From contig QZCP01000060.1 in NCBI GenBank assembly GCA_003956705.1, positions 43,610 through 107,609 on the forward strand: DNA of 64,000 nucleotides. Direction: 5' to 3'. A program made the position numbers and the translations under genes. Shown here piece by piece: positions 1-12,603 of this stretch (its first letter is position 1; the number at the start of each line of letters is the position of its first letter). Source of the stretch: Brevipalpus yothersi. Its lineage: Eukaryota; Arthropoda; Arachnida; Trombidiformes; Tenuipalpidae. A model generated the notes under the pieces. That model did no database searches and was not told where the DNA came from. It worked only from the letters and a program-made list of their open reading frames with translations.

Positions 1-218
1 AGGACCACATTTATATGAGTTATAAATGAAGACCGGAGTTTTAACGAGCATAATGAAATCATTAACTGCCAGATTGAATAAAAGCATATTGGATGGTGTG
101 CGAAGATGTTTTTTTCTGTAAACATTGTTGAGAATAATTTAGGAAATGAAATGGATTGTCTTGGTTGCAAAACTTCGACAATAATTTTGGAGATTATAAG
201 GTTCTAGCGAAAACTTAC

Positions 219-541
219 TTGAGAAAAAGAATGACCACCAGAGCATTCCCGCCACATCCGAAAACAAATATCAGAGCATACAGGATGGCGAGCATAAAGT
301 GAGTGCATGTTGATGGTGGAGGATATTTAGCCCAATGATTTGGTATGTATTCCAACAAATCTGGAGTGAGAATATCACGCCAAATAGCACCTTTATCATA
401 GTCACAGAAACTGAGTCCTTCACTTGTGGCAGGTAGAGTGGGCATCATGGATATTGCTCGAGGATCATTAGGCACCATCATCATGGGACGAGTTTGATAT
501 GGCTGTTGATTCATAACTACTCGACTTTCTCTGGCACCCAT
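219..541 (-). CDS. Opsin (visual-type GPCR), 5' exon only
   Basis: This is the first coding exon of an arthropod opsin, a retinal-binding light receptor of the plasma membrane. The exon encodes about 107 residues: an extracellular N-terminus ending in an opsin-typical stretch (LLEYIPNHWAKYPPP), followed by transmembrane helix 1 with the conserved Gly-Asn pair (CGGNALVVILFLK). The exon closes at a good donor (GTAAGT on the minus strand, just below 219), so helices 2-7, the DRY-like motif and the retinal-binding lysine lie beyond the left edge of the window. The start is uncertain: there are several in-frame Met codons (541, 514 and others) in a poorly conserved N-terminus. The HW..YPPP pattern is typical of arthropod rhabdomeric opsins; which spectral class cannot be decided from one helix. 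An eyed ancestor or non-visual light sensing is implied. Confidence 0.8.
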
Positions 542-1729
542 ATCAAATAGCTACTTCTTGAAATCAAAATCTTGGTAGCAGAAAAAAGAGAAGATGGGTC
601 TTGGCAAAAAAATTGTAGAAAAAAATGAGTCTGTGAATCCTAGATATTTGGACCTCTTCAGATGTTCATGCTGGGAACGAAAAGTTGCAATATTCTGGAG
701 AAACCTCTAAACTTTTCGTTGGTCGAAAAAAAGTGATCATCTGTATAAGTGAGAAAGAAAGATGTAAAGACAAATATAGAGCGAGATGTCGAGTTATTCA
801 CGAGTTATGTACCACATTTTTGCCCCTGTTCATAGTGACAGATTTATGCAATTTAATCTGATTTCAAACCTCAACAAATTGGGAAGCCTTATTAGCAAAA
901 CTTTGGGTGAATTCAAAATGAGCTCATGAAGCCCAAGGAAAACTCACTGCCTAATTCTGTACATTTTCTCCTCTTATTCGTTCAATATTCTTCCAGCTTA
1001 TCTTCCAGGGTTGATCTGATTTCGATTAAGTTGGAATAAAATTTTTCCCACCATGGACACCATTTTTTAGACTTCATAACCCTAAATCAAGGATATTTGT
1101 CTCAATTCAAAGTTACACATTCTGTTTTCTTACTCTCTTTCTCTTTCTCTCTCTCTATTGTCTGAAAGATCTAGGTAAATGGATTAAGGTGATGCAAGAG
1201 GTGTGCATATGCTTACATGTACAGGAAGCGAGAAAGAGAAAAAGAAAGAAAAAAGACATAAAAAGAAAGAATGAGAGAGAGCGAATGGGTGACACAGACT
1301 CTGTGTTCAAATCACACTTCTCATATCTGACAACTTTTCTGCGAATAGTTGAACATTGATTGGTTAAATTTTTTTATTTCTCTTTCTTTTTCTTTCCGAT
1401 GAAAAGCATTTCGAAAGTTTTACTCATGAGAAATGTAGACGAAAAAAGTACTTTTTCGAATGTACATTCAAAAGTTCGAAGACTGTCGCTCCTGCTGCCA
1501 TCTGTGAGAGATTAGCTTCGCAATTGAGAAAAAAAATTTTGACATTTTCTTGGTTTTTGATAATTTTGTTGATTAATTAAGCGATTGTTTTGGCTTTTAT
1601 TTTGGATTTTTTGTAACCGTTTGTAAAGTATTGAGGTAAGTGGTTGAATTAGATTGGTTGGTAATGTTCGAAGTACTAATTATGATTGTTGTTGTGATTA
1701 TTTTTGTTAGGTGTGTTGGTATAGGTAAA
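542..1729. other. Intergenic spacer between opsin and Naa10
   Basis: AT-rich spacer separating two divergently transcribed genes, so it should hold both promoters. It contains short purine- and pyrimidine-rich runs around 1130-1280 and 1375-1395 but no recognisable coding or RNA gene. Confidence 0.5.
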
Positions 1730-2218
1730 ATGAATATCCGCTGTGCCAAACCGGAGGATTTAATGAACATGCAGCACTGTAATCTGTTGTGTTTGCCGGA
1801 AAATTATCAGATGAAATATTATTTTTACCATGGACTATCGTGGCCTCAATTGTCATATGTAGCGGAAGATGAGAAGGGTAAAATAGTTGGCTATGTGTTG
1901 GCAAAGATGGAAGAAGATTCAGAGGATGATCCTCATGGACACATCACATCGCTTGCGGTCAAACGATCACATCGACGACTTGGTTTAGCGCAAAAATTAA
2001 TGAATCAATCATCTAGATCTATGGTGGAATGTTTCAATGCAAAGTATGTTTCACTACATGTACGCAAAAGTAATCGCGCTGCTTTGCATCTTTATGAGAA
2101 TACTCTAGGATTCGAAATCCACGAAACGGAACCTAAATATTATGCCGACGGAGAAGACGCGTATGCAATGAGAAGAGATTTGTCATCATTTGCTAAATCA
2201 TCTTCAAACAAATCATGA
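1730..2218 (+). CDS. Naa10: N-alpha-acetyltransferase 10, NatA catalytic subunit
   Basis: Naa10 (ARD1, vnc in flies) is the catalytic subunit of the NatA complex. With NAA15 on the ribosome it transfers acetyl from acetyl-CoA to the new N-termini of proteins after Met removal. The frame encodes 162 residues, a single GNAT domain and little else. The start MNIRCAKPED is the universal Naa10 N-terminus, so the longer upstream open frame is not used. The acetyl-CoA loop RRLGLA (residues 82-87) and the family block LHVRKSNRAALHLYE are intact, as is the C-terminal KYYADGEDAYAM block. The human protein is about 235 residues; the acidic, disordered tail is shortened here to a few serine- and lysine-rich residues. 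There is no intron. Identification is very secure. Confidence 0.95.
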   Translation: MNIRCAKPEDLMNMQHCNLLCLPENYQMKYYFYHGLSWPQLSYVAEDEKGKIVGYVLAKMEEDSEDDPHGHITSLAVKRSHRRLGLAQKLMNQSSRSMVECFNAKYVSLHVRKSNRAALHLYENTLGFEIHETEPKYYADGEDAYAMRRDLSSFAKSSSNKS

Positions 2219-2697
2219 ACTTTCCTTTCTACTATCGATCTGTTGAAAACGACTTTTTTTCACATCAATTGAAGGCTTAGCCATCATACCAATTTTCTTA
2301 TCATTACTGAGTGCCCTTGAACTCTGTTACCTGAAAACAGTGCATTCAACGTTCTTACCGAAGTTTGGCTCATGATTCCAATCACTTTTTGAATCAATCA
2401 AATAATTTCTATTGGTGTGAGAAAGAATTTTTCTGAACTAATGCCCCACTCAAGCCAGCTCACTTTCATGGGGGGTCAGTCACTTTTTCCCTCATAGGCT
2501 CGGAATTTTTTCAACCAGTCAAAAGACCTGAAACTTTTGTTTCCGAGGATCAAAGAGAATTGAATCTTGGATAATTCATCACCAAAACATGTCCAACAAG
2601 TTACAATATCTTAAAGTAATATACTCTGATGGGTGGAGTGAAATAAAGCTTTGATCAAGTAAGAGACCATAATCACTGTCTCACCTACTATGTTTCC
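2219..2697. other. Spacer between Naa10 and U6atac
   Basis: Naa10 3' flank followed by the upstream control region of the U6atac gene. Apart from the region just upstream of the TATA box (listed separately), I see nothing in it. Confidence 0.4.
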
Positions 2698-2705
2698 TAT
2701 ATAAA
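2664..2705 (+). promoter_or_regulatory. Probable Pol III type 3 promoter of U6atac (TATA box, candidate PSE)
   Basis: A clear TATA element, TATATAAA, occupies 2698-2705, that is about -31 to -24 relative to the deduced U6atac 5' end at 2729. This is the spacing expected for external (gene-external) Pol III promoters of U6-class genes. The stretch 2664-2690 lies where the proximal sequence element bound by SNAPc should be, but the PSE of this lineage is unknown to me and that part is only positional inference. Confidence 0.65.
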
Positions 2706-2728
2706 CGCTTCCTTGTCCCCCCTTCGTC

Positions 2729-2844
2729 GTGTCGTATGAAAGGAGAGATGTTTAGCACTCCCCTCGACAAGGACGGAACACACACAAAATCCTCGTGGGT
2801 AGCACACTCGGCTACTTTCCGGGTCCACGAGGTGCACTTTTTTT
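2729..2844 (+). ncRNA. RNU6ATAC: U6atac small nuclear RNA (minor spliceosome)
   Basis: U6atac is the catalytic-core snRNA of the U12-dependent (minor) spliceosome: it replaces U11 at the 5' splice site and pairs with U12 and, before activation, U4atac. From 2729 the sequence follows the known U6atac 5' half almost base for base: GTGTcGTATGAAAGGAGAGA, then TTAGCACTCCCCT and GACAAGGA-GGAA. It holds the AAGGAGAGA box that contacts the U12-type 5' splice site and the internal stem-loop. The 3' half is not conserved in sequence but forms a strong hairpin, CCTCGTGG (2791-2798) with CCACGAGG (2825-2832), with a nested GTAGC/GCTAC stem. Transcription should stop at the seven T residues at 2838-2844. 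Length is about 110-116 nt against about 125 in human. The upstream TATA box supports an active gene, not a pseudogene. Confidence 0.9.
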
Positions 2845-3423
2845 CATCATATCATACCTACTAGTAGATTCAATCAACTTGATTGTTGATGTTTGTTTTG
2901 CCTTGAAGCTTGAGCTGCACAGTATTTCTATGGGCTGAAGGTTGTGGTTAGCATGTTGAGGAAACCCTACTGCGAAATGTTCAACCAGTCGTGGAAAAAG
3001 ATATCAAATGTCAATTCATTATGGTTTAGCAGTAGCCAGTGATTTATTATGTTTCCATGTTTGAATTCATGTACAATAATAAGATATTGCGGAAAGAAAA
3101 GTGTTCTCATAGGTTACATAATAATTGATTAATTAATATCTTTAAGATTCCAGTTCTTGAATTCATGGACAGGATTTTCTCTTAAGAAAAGATAGTCCTA
3201 AAACGAACAATTCAATCAGGATTAAGATAAAAGATGGAAATAATTCATTATCAGGAGGGTCGTGTCATTTAATTCTTACTAGCGAAAATTGTAGAGAAAA
3301 GAGAGAAAGAGAGAGAAATTTTCATTACATGGTGGCAACGTTTTGAGGATAGCCTATGGTAACAATAGTAGGCAGAAAGTGGTAGAGAGAAGGGGAAAGA
3401 GTAGTGAGCGTGCTGAAATGAGG
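2845..3423. other. Spacer between U6atac and the 3' end of SAP30
   Basis: AT-rich DNA with a short GA-rich run at about 3296-3320. No gene is recognisable; the right part is probably the SAP30 3' UTR. Confidence 0.4.
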
Positions 3424-4050
3424 TCATTTGACGTTGTTCGTTACCAAACCTTTCATTTTATCCAATTGATTGGAATTACATTTGACCATGTAAATGAAAA
3501 AGGTGATTATTTCCTTTTCATCCACTTGGATCCTTCGAAATTGATCATACAGCGAATCAGCTAGCTGTGATTTATTGATTCCAGGCTTGGTCTGCACCTT
3601 ATAGTGTCTCTTGAAACGCCTAAGGGTATTCATTTGTAGGGTTGACAAATCAACGGTCGGATGATCATCGGATCCACACAGATCTCGAGAAAAATTGCCC
3701 ATTGATGATGAATTATTAGCATTAAATGACATCATAAACATTGAATCATCATTAGAATTGGTACCATTCTCATCTTCACACGAATCTTTACGCTTCTTCT
3801 TCACACTACACGTTCTCTCTCGCTGTATAAGATTCTTATGATGATCACAAATGTACACATGTCGAGCGGTATTATCAATCATCAGGCGAAGTTTCTTCTG
3901 TTGTACAGTTTTTTGGATACGCTTTGAATACGAAGCATTACCAGCAATTCGGCTACATCGTATACCATCTTCCGTTAAACAGCACATCTGATTAGCGCTT
4001 GGATGATGATCAATGAAAGCACTGCCGGAACTAGCGAAATCAGACATCAT
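3424..4050 (-). CDS. Sap30: SAP30, Sin3-HDAC corepressor subunit
   Basis: SAP30 bridges the Sin3 scaffold to histone deacetylases in a nuclear corepressor complex that silences transcription. The single-exon frame encodes 208 residues, near the usual 220. The N-terminal atypical zinc module is present: C23-C24, C32, C68 and H70/H71, around the family blocks RIAGNASYSKRIQK and RHVYICDHHKNLIQ. The C-terminal half carries the Sin3-interacting domain, with LQMNTLRRFKRHYKV and GINKSQL, ending near the FFIYMVK block. The central linker (residues about 85-130) is Asn/Ser-rich and lineage specific. Start is the ATG at 4050, with a second Met next to it. Identification is secure. Confidence 0.94.
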   Translation of the reverse strand: MMSDFASSGSAFIDHHPSANQMCCLTEDGIRCSRIAGNASYSKRIQKTVQQKKLRLMIDNTARHVYICDHHKNLIQRERTCSVKKKRKDSCEDENGTNSNDDSMFMMSFNANNSSSMGNFSRDLCGSDDHPTVDLSTLQMNTLRRFKRHYKVQTKPGINKSQLADSLYDQFRRIQVDEKEIITFFIYMVKCNSNQLDKMKGLVTNNVK

Positions 4051-4987
4051 AATTGCAGCTGAATAATGATAATGGGAAAGCTTCTTTCCCCCCTCTGAAT
4101 TGCGAAGCGTCTACAATCAATATTAATATTTAAAAAACTTAGACACACAATTCAACAAATGTACACTCTACACACACATGATCTACATAAAATCAAACAG
4201 TAATAGTTACAATTAAATACAATCATCATACACACACAGGTGAACATTCAAATCTAACCACCAAAGCATCTTCATTGTTATCATCGCTCTCGAGGTCTCA
4301 CGTGATGGCCGCAATGTAAACAAAAAATCGTTGTCATTGGAAACGAAAAACGTTTTGCCTGCCATCTGATGGACATCGAACACACATAGATCGAGTTCTG
4401 AACAGTTTTCGTCACTTTTCATCGAATATTTTTTTCTTCTTTTATGAACGATAATATTGTGGCAAATAAATACATACACACTTTCGATGTACATTTTATC
4501 GATCGATTTGGAGTGGAAAATTGAATGATTGTGATGAATTGATAGAGAGGTGGGGAAAAAAGTGGACAATTTATGTGTTTATCATTCGAATGTTTCACCA
4601 TTGTGGGATATTCGTTTACAATTCAGGTGTGTAGGTCAAGAAGAGAGAGATAGAGAGACAGAGAGACAGAGTGACCGTTTATTTTCTTTTGTCTGTTTAT
4701 TTAGTCGGATCATGAAAGTGAGAGTGAGAGAGAAAGTGTTTCTCTTCTTCAACTGTAGTGTGCTTGTTGACTTTTGATTCTCTGGAGAGATTCTAGGGAA
4801 TATCACTTGAAAATGATTTTCAGAATGAGAAGAATAACATTGAGCAATACACATTATTGAATCTGTAGACGAGATACAAGGCCAATATTCCAATTTCTCT
4901 ACATGTTGGCGGGGGGAAATGGGTCCAATTTGAGGCGGTCTTTGAGAAAAACTTGTACTTACGATTTGTTGGTTCTGAGTTATTTTG
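4051..4987. other. Spacer between SAP30 promoter and PTP 3' end
   Basis: Contains the SAP30 upstream region and, on the left of the next gene, probable 3' UTR. A short GA/GACA-rich run lies at 4640-4670. Open frames here have no recognisable similarity and biased low-complexity composition. Confidence 0.4.
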
Positions 4988-7776
4988 TTATGCACTTGAA
5001 AAATCGAGTTGATCACCATTCTTCGTGTGCTGAAGAGTAAAATAGTTTTTTTATTCAATTTTAACCAAATTCACAAATAAGAAACAATCTATCACTCATT
5101 TTGATTGAGATAATTTAAAACATAATGTAGAATTAAATCGTAACAATATTTGTATTCTGTCTGAAGTGAAGAAAAAATATAGAGTTAGAATTTCCCATAC
5201 AACATCGATAATATTAATAGGTTATATCTTACCATATTCTCTATCAACTGAGGCCGATGTCTTCGAACGGTTTTCACTGCTTGAAATACATCGACTTCAC
5301 CATGCTGTACAACTTGCTCAATGGCAACATTGGCCGCACAATAGACACCAGCTCGACTCTTTCCATTCCTAAGTGAAAAGGAAAAAAATATCAGGGATAT
5401 AGATCATTTGTGATGATCACCATCACTTCCAAAGTAAAGTTCTAGATTCTTTGTCAAGGTTGGTGGGTATATGTGTGGTGATCATCAACAGGGAATATCA
5501 CAAACAGTGGCGGAAGTATGTAATGTTTGTGTGTATTCACTTACGTTGAAATCACACAAACTGGACCGTATGTTGTTCGCTGTCTCCATCGTTCAACCAT
5601 GTTCATCAATTCAACTAATGCATTAGTTGAAGAGGGAACTTTGTGTCCTGGTGGCCAGCAAGTGATCTGAAAAAATTGTGTTGTCTTTGGAACTCCTTTT
5701 ACACCAGACATCAATTCAGTTAATGATACCACTTTCTTATTGATACGGAATATCCATGTTTTTATGTTGGGATAATGATTAAAAGACACCAGCTCAGCTG
5801 TGAATACGGGGCCAAATTTTCTTCTTCTCTCCTTCTCAGTGGGCCAAAAAACTGGAAATGTCTGGAATTTATGGCACATATATATATACACACACACGAT
5901 GCATGAGTTAAATGAGCGAACGAGAAAGAGTGAGAAAGAAAAGATGAGAGAGATGAAAGAAGATGAAGAAATTGTCTAGTCAAGTGATCTTAATCAACAT
6001 TATTTTACTCACTTTCCTTTCATGATCATCAGGATGGGAAAGAATGATCACAGAATTACAATCATGGTCATAAATAAGAGACCAACAATCGGGTATGGTA
6101 TGCTGCATAGGCCATTCGGTTACTATATATTCACGAGATCTTGTGTAGCCCTATTGTATGTGGTATAGAGAGGAAGATAAAATCATATTGTATCCGAAAT
6201 TGAAATATTATAATAATTTATCTCAGAATAGATGGAGAATGGAGGTTGAATAACTCCCTGGAAATAGGCTATAATTCTAGCAAAATGAGATTCATTTTTA
6301 GCTATCTTTTTGGAAAGTTGAGAGAGTATTAATTCTCTCTCTTTCTCTCTCTCTCTCTTTCTCTCTTTCTCTCTTTCTCTCTTTCTCTCTTTCTCTCTTT
6401 CTCTCTTTCTCTCTTTCTCTCTTTCTCTCTTTCTCTCTTTCTCTCTTTCTCTCTTTCTCCCTTCTCTCTCTCTCGTCTTTCAAGAATAACATTTCTCTCA
6501 ATGATTCAGATTGAAGCCAAGCAAATTGGCTCAACATTTTATCACTGCGATCATAAATGAGCTAATATATTAGATGAGAATCTCAAATAAGAAATGAATA
6601 GAGAAAGAGAGAGAAAAAAATCTCCCATTCTTCAAAAAGTTGGATAAAAATTTTGAAGACTTGGAGAAAAATGATAAAAAACTTACGTCAACGAATACTG
6701 CGTTTACGTAATCAGTACTGTCGTTACTCTGGAATGTAGTCAAATAGGGCCTATGATCATCGGCTAGAAATAGAAGGAGTAAGAAAATGAAATAAGATGA
6801 GAAGAGAAAGAGAATACTAAATGATATGAATAATCAGATCACACAAGAATTAGCCTATATGAGCCATCAGATGGATCCGCAAGTGTGATTCACATTCTAC
6901 TGGGAAAGATGCTATTAAGCCACTTACGAGGAACGATTGCTACATCACGATTCTTGTCTCGATTCTCAATACGGTGTCCACCAGCACAATCGCCAATAGT
7001 GAATCTTGTGGCCATCTTTAATATTTTCTGTTACGTAAGGTAAAGGAAAGATTTTGTCAGAATATTGTGAATGAATCAATTGCTCAGACAAGAGTGATCA
7101 GAATAATGGTGCAAGTTTTTTGTGGATAATTTTCGAAAACCAAAATAAAATTTTTCCTATCGTGCTTTGTATCATGATGGAACATATGAAAAATTGATCT
7201 TCTGAAAGTTGGTGAGAGTGTATATGTACATACAAAAATAGAAAATGAAACTGTATCGGTAACGTAGTAGAGCAAATTGTGAAAAGAGAATATTTAAAGT
7301 ATGCAAATCAAGATGCCAAAGGAAGATGATCAACAAACGGGAAAACTTACTAGAACCTTATCATTTCATCAGTGATTGAGATCATCATCACCGAATGGTG
7401 TACAGAGAGTATGGTAAGCATGGTAAGGAAGAGAGAGAGAAAGATGAGAATAAAAGTGAATAAAGTAGAGGATAAAAGTGAGTAGAGGCAATACGGAAGG
7501 ATCATCAGTGAATGTGTTTGTGTGTGTGTATGTGATAAAATACAGGGAATCAGAATTGAGCAAGAAGATGGTAAAAGATTAAGGCGATGGCGTGCTCCTT
7601 GTCATAGAGCAATGATCGTCAATAGTCACCCAGCAGGGTGATAGTAGATGGAGAAGAATAAGAAGAAAAAGAAAGAAGAAGGAATAAGAGAAAGAAATGA
7701 GAGGGGGAGAAAGAATAATAATAATACAAGAAGTTCCTCTGCCTTTCTGTAGACTGGTGAAATATCTTGATAAAAT

Positions 7777-7821
<45 letters not shown>

Positions 7822-8817
7822 AAAGAGTAGAGAAGAGAGAAATCGAAGATTGAATCATGTCAGTTGAACATCTCTTTTCGAACCATTGCTCGAGATGGTA
7901 ATGATTATTATTTGTTGTCGAGAATGAAGAAGTTGTTACAAGGGAAAAGAGAGAGAGAGAAAAGTAGTCAATCGATTATGTGTTTGTGTTCCAAAGACTC
8001 TTGAGTCTAGTTTTTTTCTCTTTTTCGATTCGATAGAAGAAAAAATATTGTGAACAAAATGAAGAGAGAGTATTTTTTTCTTCTTCTGCCAATATTTTAG
8101 ATCTCTCAATCTACTGCTTATATTTTGAACTGTTTGAATATGGTAAAATATTCGTTGAATGGAGAGATGCTTTGGGAAAATTTCAAAGACAAATTGATCA
8201 CTTCGATATTGAGGATTCATGAAATATGGAAGAGAGAGAGAGATAAAGAAAGAACTGAAGTGAGCTGTGAACCAAATCACATTCGAGAGATTTTACGAGA
8301 ATAAGAAATAGTTATGAAGTGCAATTTTCTGCTTCTCAATGTAGATGTATGATCACACTACTCACCTCATATTCTCTTTGATATTCATTTTTTCCAGTCA
8401 ATGGATCCTTTAAGGATTTATATTTCATTTGTGAAGACAAATCGGAAACAGGAAACCAAGTTTTCCCGCTTAGATATGCTTCCTCAAGGCACTCATAAAT
8501 AAATTTGTATTGATCCTGATCAGGAGCAGGGTTAAATGACATGAATTGGGGAGAAAAGAAGATGATGAGATAAGTGACGAGGACAATTATCATCACAATT
8601 AGAATAATCTTCTGCTTTTCTCTCTCTCTCTCTCTCTCTTTCTTGATCTGAGTGATACTATTTCAGCCTAATTCAGACCAATGATTCGCATTTCCTGACA
8701 CTCACAATGCTGATTCCACAAGGAAATCAGAGAAACAGGTCAAATCTTGACCCAATAGATACAAGAATGTAAGATCAAAATTGAAGGAATAGAAACAATA
8801 CAGTTGATCTTGGAGAC

Positions 8818-8854
<37 letters not shown>

Positions 8855-11800
8855 GTAAATCTCAGCTTACCACACTCTCTATCATGCCTTTACGAGCAGC
8901 TCGCATCTTTTTGGCATAACCAAACACATCAAACATGTTATCTTCCTCCGCAAATTCCAAATTAGCATCAATACACAGATATGTTCCAGTTCGGCCACAT
9001 CCATCACTGTGAAATTGGAATGATTGGAATAAGAATGGTAAAATGAAAGGGGAGGGAAAATGCTACCAATTTATCACAATATTGTTTATGAAACATATTT
9101 CATTCTCAGTGAGAATAGATCTCAGTGGTAGATTTTTTTTCAAGAAGTCAGTAGGGAAGACTTTTGAGATTTCTGGAAGGAAGTCAGTAATCGAACAAAA
9201 TAAACGCTTCAATTCTTCGTTGAAATCGAGGAAGTGAGAAGGAAAGAAGAAACTTTACTATTTCACATCGTACAATTTTCCTTCAAGCATTTATAGCGTC
9301 ATTTGAACAATACTCTGAAATTCTCCCTTCTGATACTTTTGGTAGAAAATTTTTTCTCCTCTTCATGTTTGAAACCACATAACGTCAACTAATAGCTCAT
9401 GCATGGTTCAAGTGGGCCACTTTCCGTAGAATCTTTTCGAATTTTGCCATCCATTTCAGGGAGTCAGTAAGGCCAGAGAGAATGATTGTTCCAATTTTGT
9501 GAATTCAATTCCCTAACAAGATCATCTCTGATGAATTCTCAACTAATTTCAGTACCTTTAATCATGGAACTCATGAGGAATGCCAATTCTCCTTCTCATG
9601 GTCACTCGTCATTAAGAGAGATGGAGAATCCATTTTTTGTCATGCATACCTCTCAGCTAATAATGTTCAAGGGTCATTTCTTTGAACAAAAGAAAACCTC
9701 TTCTTTGATCAGATTGACTTTTTCTCCTTCTCTAACAAGCGATCAGATTATGAGATGGACAACTAGATCAACAACCCCTACACATTGTGAACGTGTCCTC
9801 ACACCATGGATTCCTGCAATCAGATGGCATCCAATGGATGCAATGTCCTACGGTCCTATCATGTTGAGCAATCAATGGAATCAATAGCATGAACAACAGT
9901 GACCAGAGAGAAAAGGAAGACTAATTTTTCTGCCACAAGTTCAGTGAGCTGAGTAGCTGAAGAATCTACAATCAAATCACCTCCAGTTGTGATTTGTGAT
10001 CTTTGGATCATGATTTTTAGGGTGAATTCTTCCAATTGATAAGAGAATGCAATATATTGGCTTACCTGCAATGCACAACAGTTGGTCCAACGTTAATATC
10101 TTTGCACACTTCATTCATATATATTCGAATTCTACGCTGATATTGTAGTAATGAATTAGAAAAAGGGCACGTGTGAGTTGGCCAATTATAATAATGGAAT
10201 TGATAAACAACTCGTTCATCATCGTCATCAGTTATCGATGTATCATTACCACTTGTTCGCCGACCATCTTCCTCAATCATATGATCACTATTGCTGTTAC
10301 TGTTGATATTGTTATTAGTGTTGTTGTTACTGGTGCTACTATTCACCTTATCATCTAGAGAAACATTTCGAGTTTTCTCGATCAACTGATCTGGACGGCG
10401 AACGCGAATAGTTCGAATGGTAAAATCTGCTAACGGCTCTTCGGTCAATAAGGTCACTTCCATTGGGCCATACATTTCCGGCTTATTCATTTCGATTGGC
10501 CAATATTGGCAACACATAACTCGAATAAAATCGAATACTTTGGTCAACATAACAATCATATAACAATTTTGCTCCCAAACCATACGCCAAAAGTCACCGA
10601 TAGTCTCCTCTTTGGGACCTAATAAGTAGTGAGAAAATAAATTGTGATCAAGCAATCAGCAATAAGGTGAGAAGATTGTCCAAGAATGTTGAAGGCACAG
10701 ATGATTGATACTTGTAATAAAGATCAAGTGTAAAGGGTTGCTTGATTCGCTTGATTCAAGCGTAACATTCCCTAGCATTTGGTCAGTTACTTTATTTCCT
10801 CACCTTGAGTGACTATGTACGCATTGGGCTTCACAATACTCTGTTTTTCGAGATTGAATGAAAGAGTAAAGAGGAAAGAGGAGCGAGAGAGGAAGTGGAA
10901 ATGATGAGGAATTGGGAGGAGAGAAAAGAAAAGGATAAGAAAAATGACTTCCACAAGTTGAAAGCTGTAAGTTTATATACGTGTGTGTGTATGTGGTTTA
11001 TGGTGCAGAGAAATGCTTCTTTTTCGCATCCTTGAAGACTTTTAAACATAATAAAAGTTGATTGAACCAAGTTTGATTCACTCTTATAGTAGAGTCTTTG
11101 TCAAAGTTGTATCTGTATGAGTCTAGAGGAGAGTTTCGAGAAGTATTCAAGTAAATCTCCTTATTACCTCCATCGGTTTATACGTTGATGAATATAGCAC
11201 CCTAGAATATTGATGTTGATTTTCATTAGATATTAGATATTACTTACATCAACATAAGATGCATTGATATAATCGGAATCAGGAACACCAGGTAGTGGCT
11301 CCAATACTACTCTATTGTAATCATCTGAAGGAGAGTAGAAAAAAATAGCAATCAATGATCGGAAGTTACCCGATCTAATCAAAATTGAAAAGCTTTCAGT
11401 GTACTAATGTATGGATATTGATCAATAAATTCCATCAAAAATCGATTATCAATACTTCAATTTTGTAATATATCGATCTCAAATCAACTCAATTTAAGTA
11501 TTGTCTAAGAATGATTCTGAAAAATAGTAACGATGTATAGCCGTGTGTACTTCATGAGAGAATTTTTCATTCTAATGGAGTTATGGAATAGCAATCATAA
11601 AATCCAATCAAAAACAACCACTCACATGGAACAAATTTCTTATTCCAATTCTTTTCTTCATTTGCTGCCTTCAAACCATGTCTCATGCTGTGGATTTCAC
11701 CTTTGGTTGCTACCTAAAAAGAGAAAAAAATGCCATGAGAATTTTGTATGATTGTGAATAAAAGAAATCGAAGAGTTTCCGGAATTTTATCGATTCTTGA

Positions 11801-12528
11801 TTGGTGGAAATATTGATTGCTTTGATTTAAATCAAGTAAAACATTCATCATTTCAGAGGGTCAATTTTCTGGAATTGTTCCAGATGGAAAGACAATTATC
11901 GATTCTATAGATGGAATGTCATCATCATGGTTATCATCAGCATCTATTCATCAATTCTGAACACTTATTTGATACTACTTTGATGAAAATCTTTCGCTAA
12001 AATATTTTCGTGATAAAAGATAGGAAAACTCAGTGCCACTTTGAGCCCTCATTTATCATTTTTTCCAATTTTTGTCCACTCCGACACATTCATATTTTCT
12101 TGCCATCTGTCAACAGGCTCCTGCTATCCAAGAGATACTTCAGTTTCATGATGAAAGAATGAAAGAATGATGAGCTAGGTCAGCGAAAAAGTCAAGTACA
12201 TGTATACATATAAGAATTAGGTAGGCTAGAGCTGAGCCTAGTCACATAGGCAAAAGAGGTAGGAGATGAGGCTCGGAAAATTGTAGCAGAAATATACCGT
12301 GCTCATGAAATCCCAAGTGATAAAAGATGAATTGCAATAAATTGGAATGAGCAAATGAAAAACAAAAGCAAATCGCTTTGGATGAGATGATAATTGAATG
12401 TGATAGCCAGCGGGCATGACAATAGAAAGAGAGAGAGAGAGAATATTCTATACCTAAATCTTGGCCCTCTCTCCTACACGAGTATATATATATATCGAGC
12501 ATTTCCTCTAGCAATGATCTTTCATCTG

Positions 12529-12603
<75 letters not shown>

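Noticed and set aside
2712..2771. CTTGTC/GACAAG hairpin upstream of and inside the U6atac gene
   Set aside because: The right half belongs to the conserved U6atac internal stem-loop region, and the left half lies before the deduced transcript start, so the pairing is coincidental.
4213..4569. Minus-strand frame between SAP30 and the PTP gene
   Set aside because: Low-complexity His/Ser/Ile composition, overlapping alternative frames and no similarity.
7875..7960. Possible tRNA B-box-like words on inspection of the spacer and intron sequences
   Set aside because: No matching A-box, acceptor stem or anticodon arm could be built; no tRNA gene was found anywhere in the window.
9486..9887. 133-codon plus-strand frame in a PTP intron
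   Set aside because: No recognised motif, no regular domain composition, and it sits opposite a well-supported gene in an intron.
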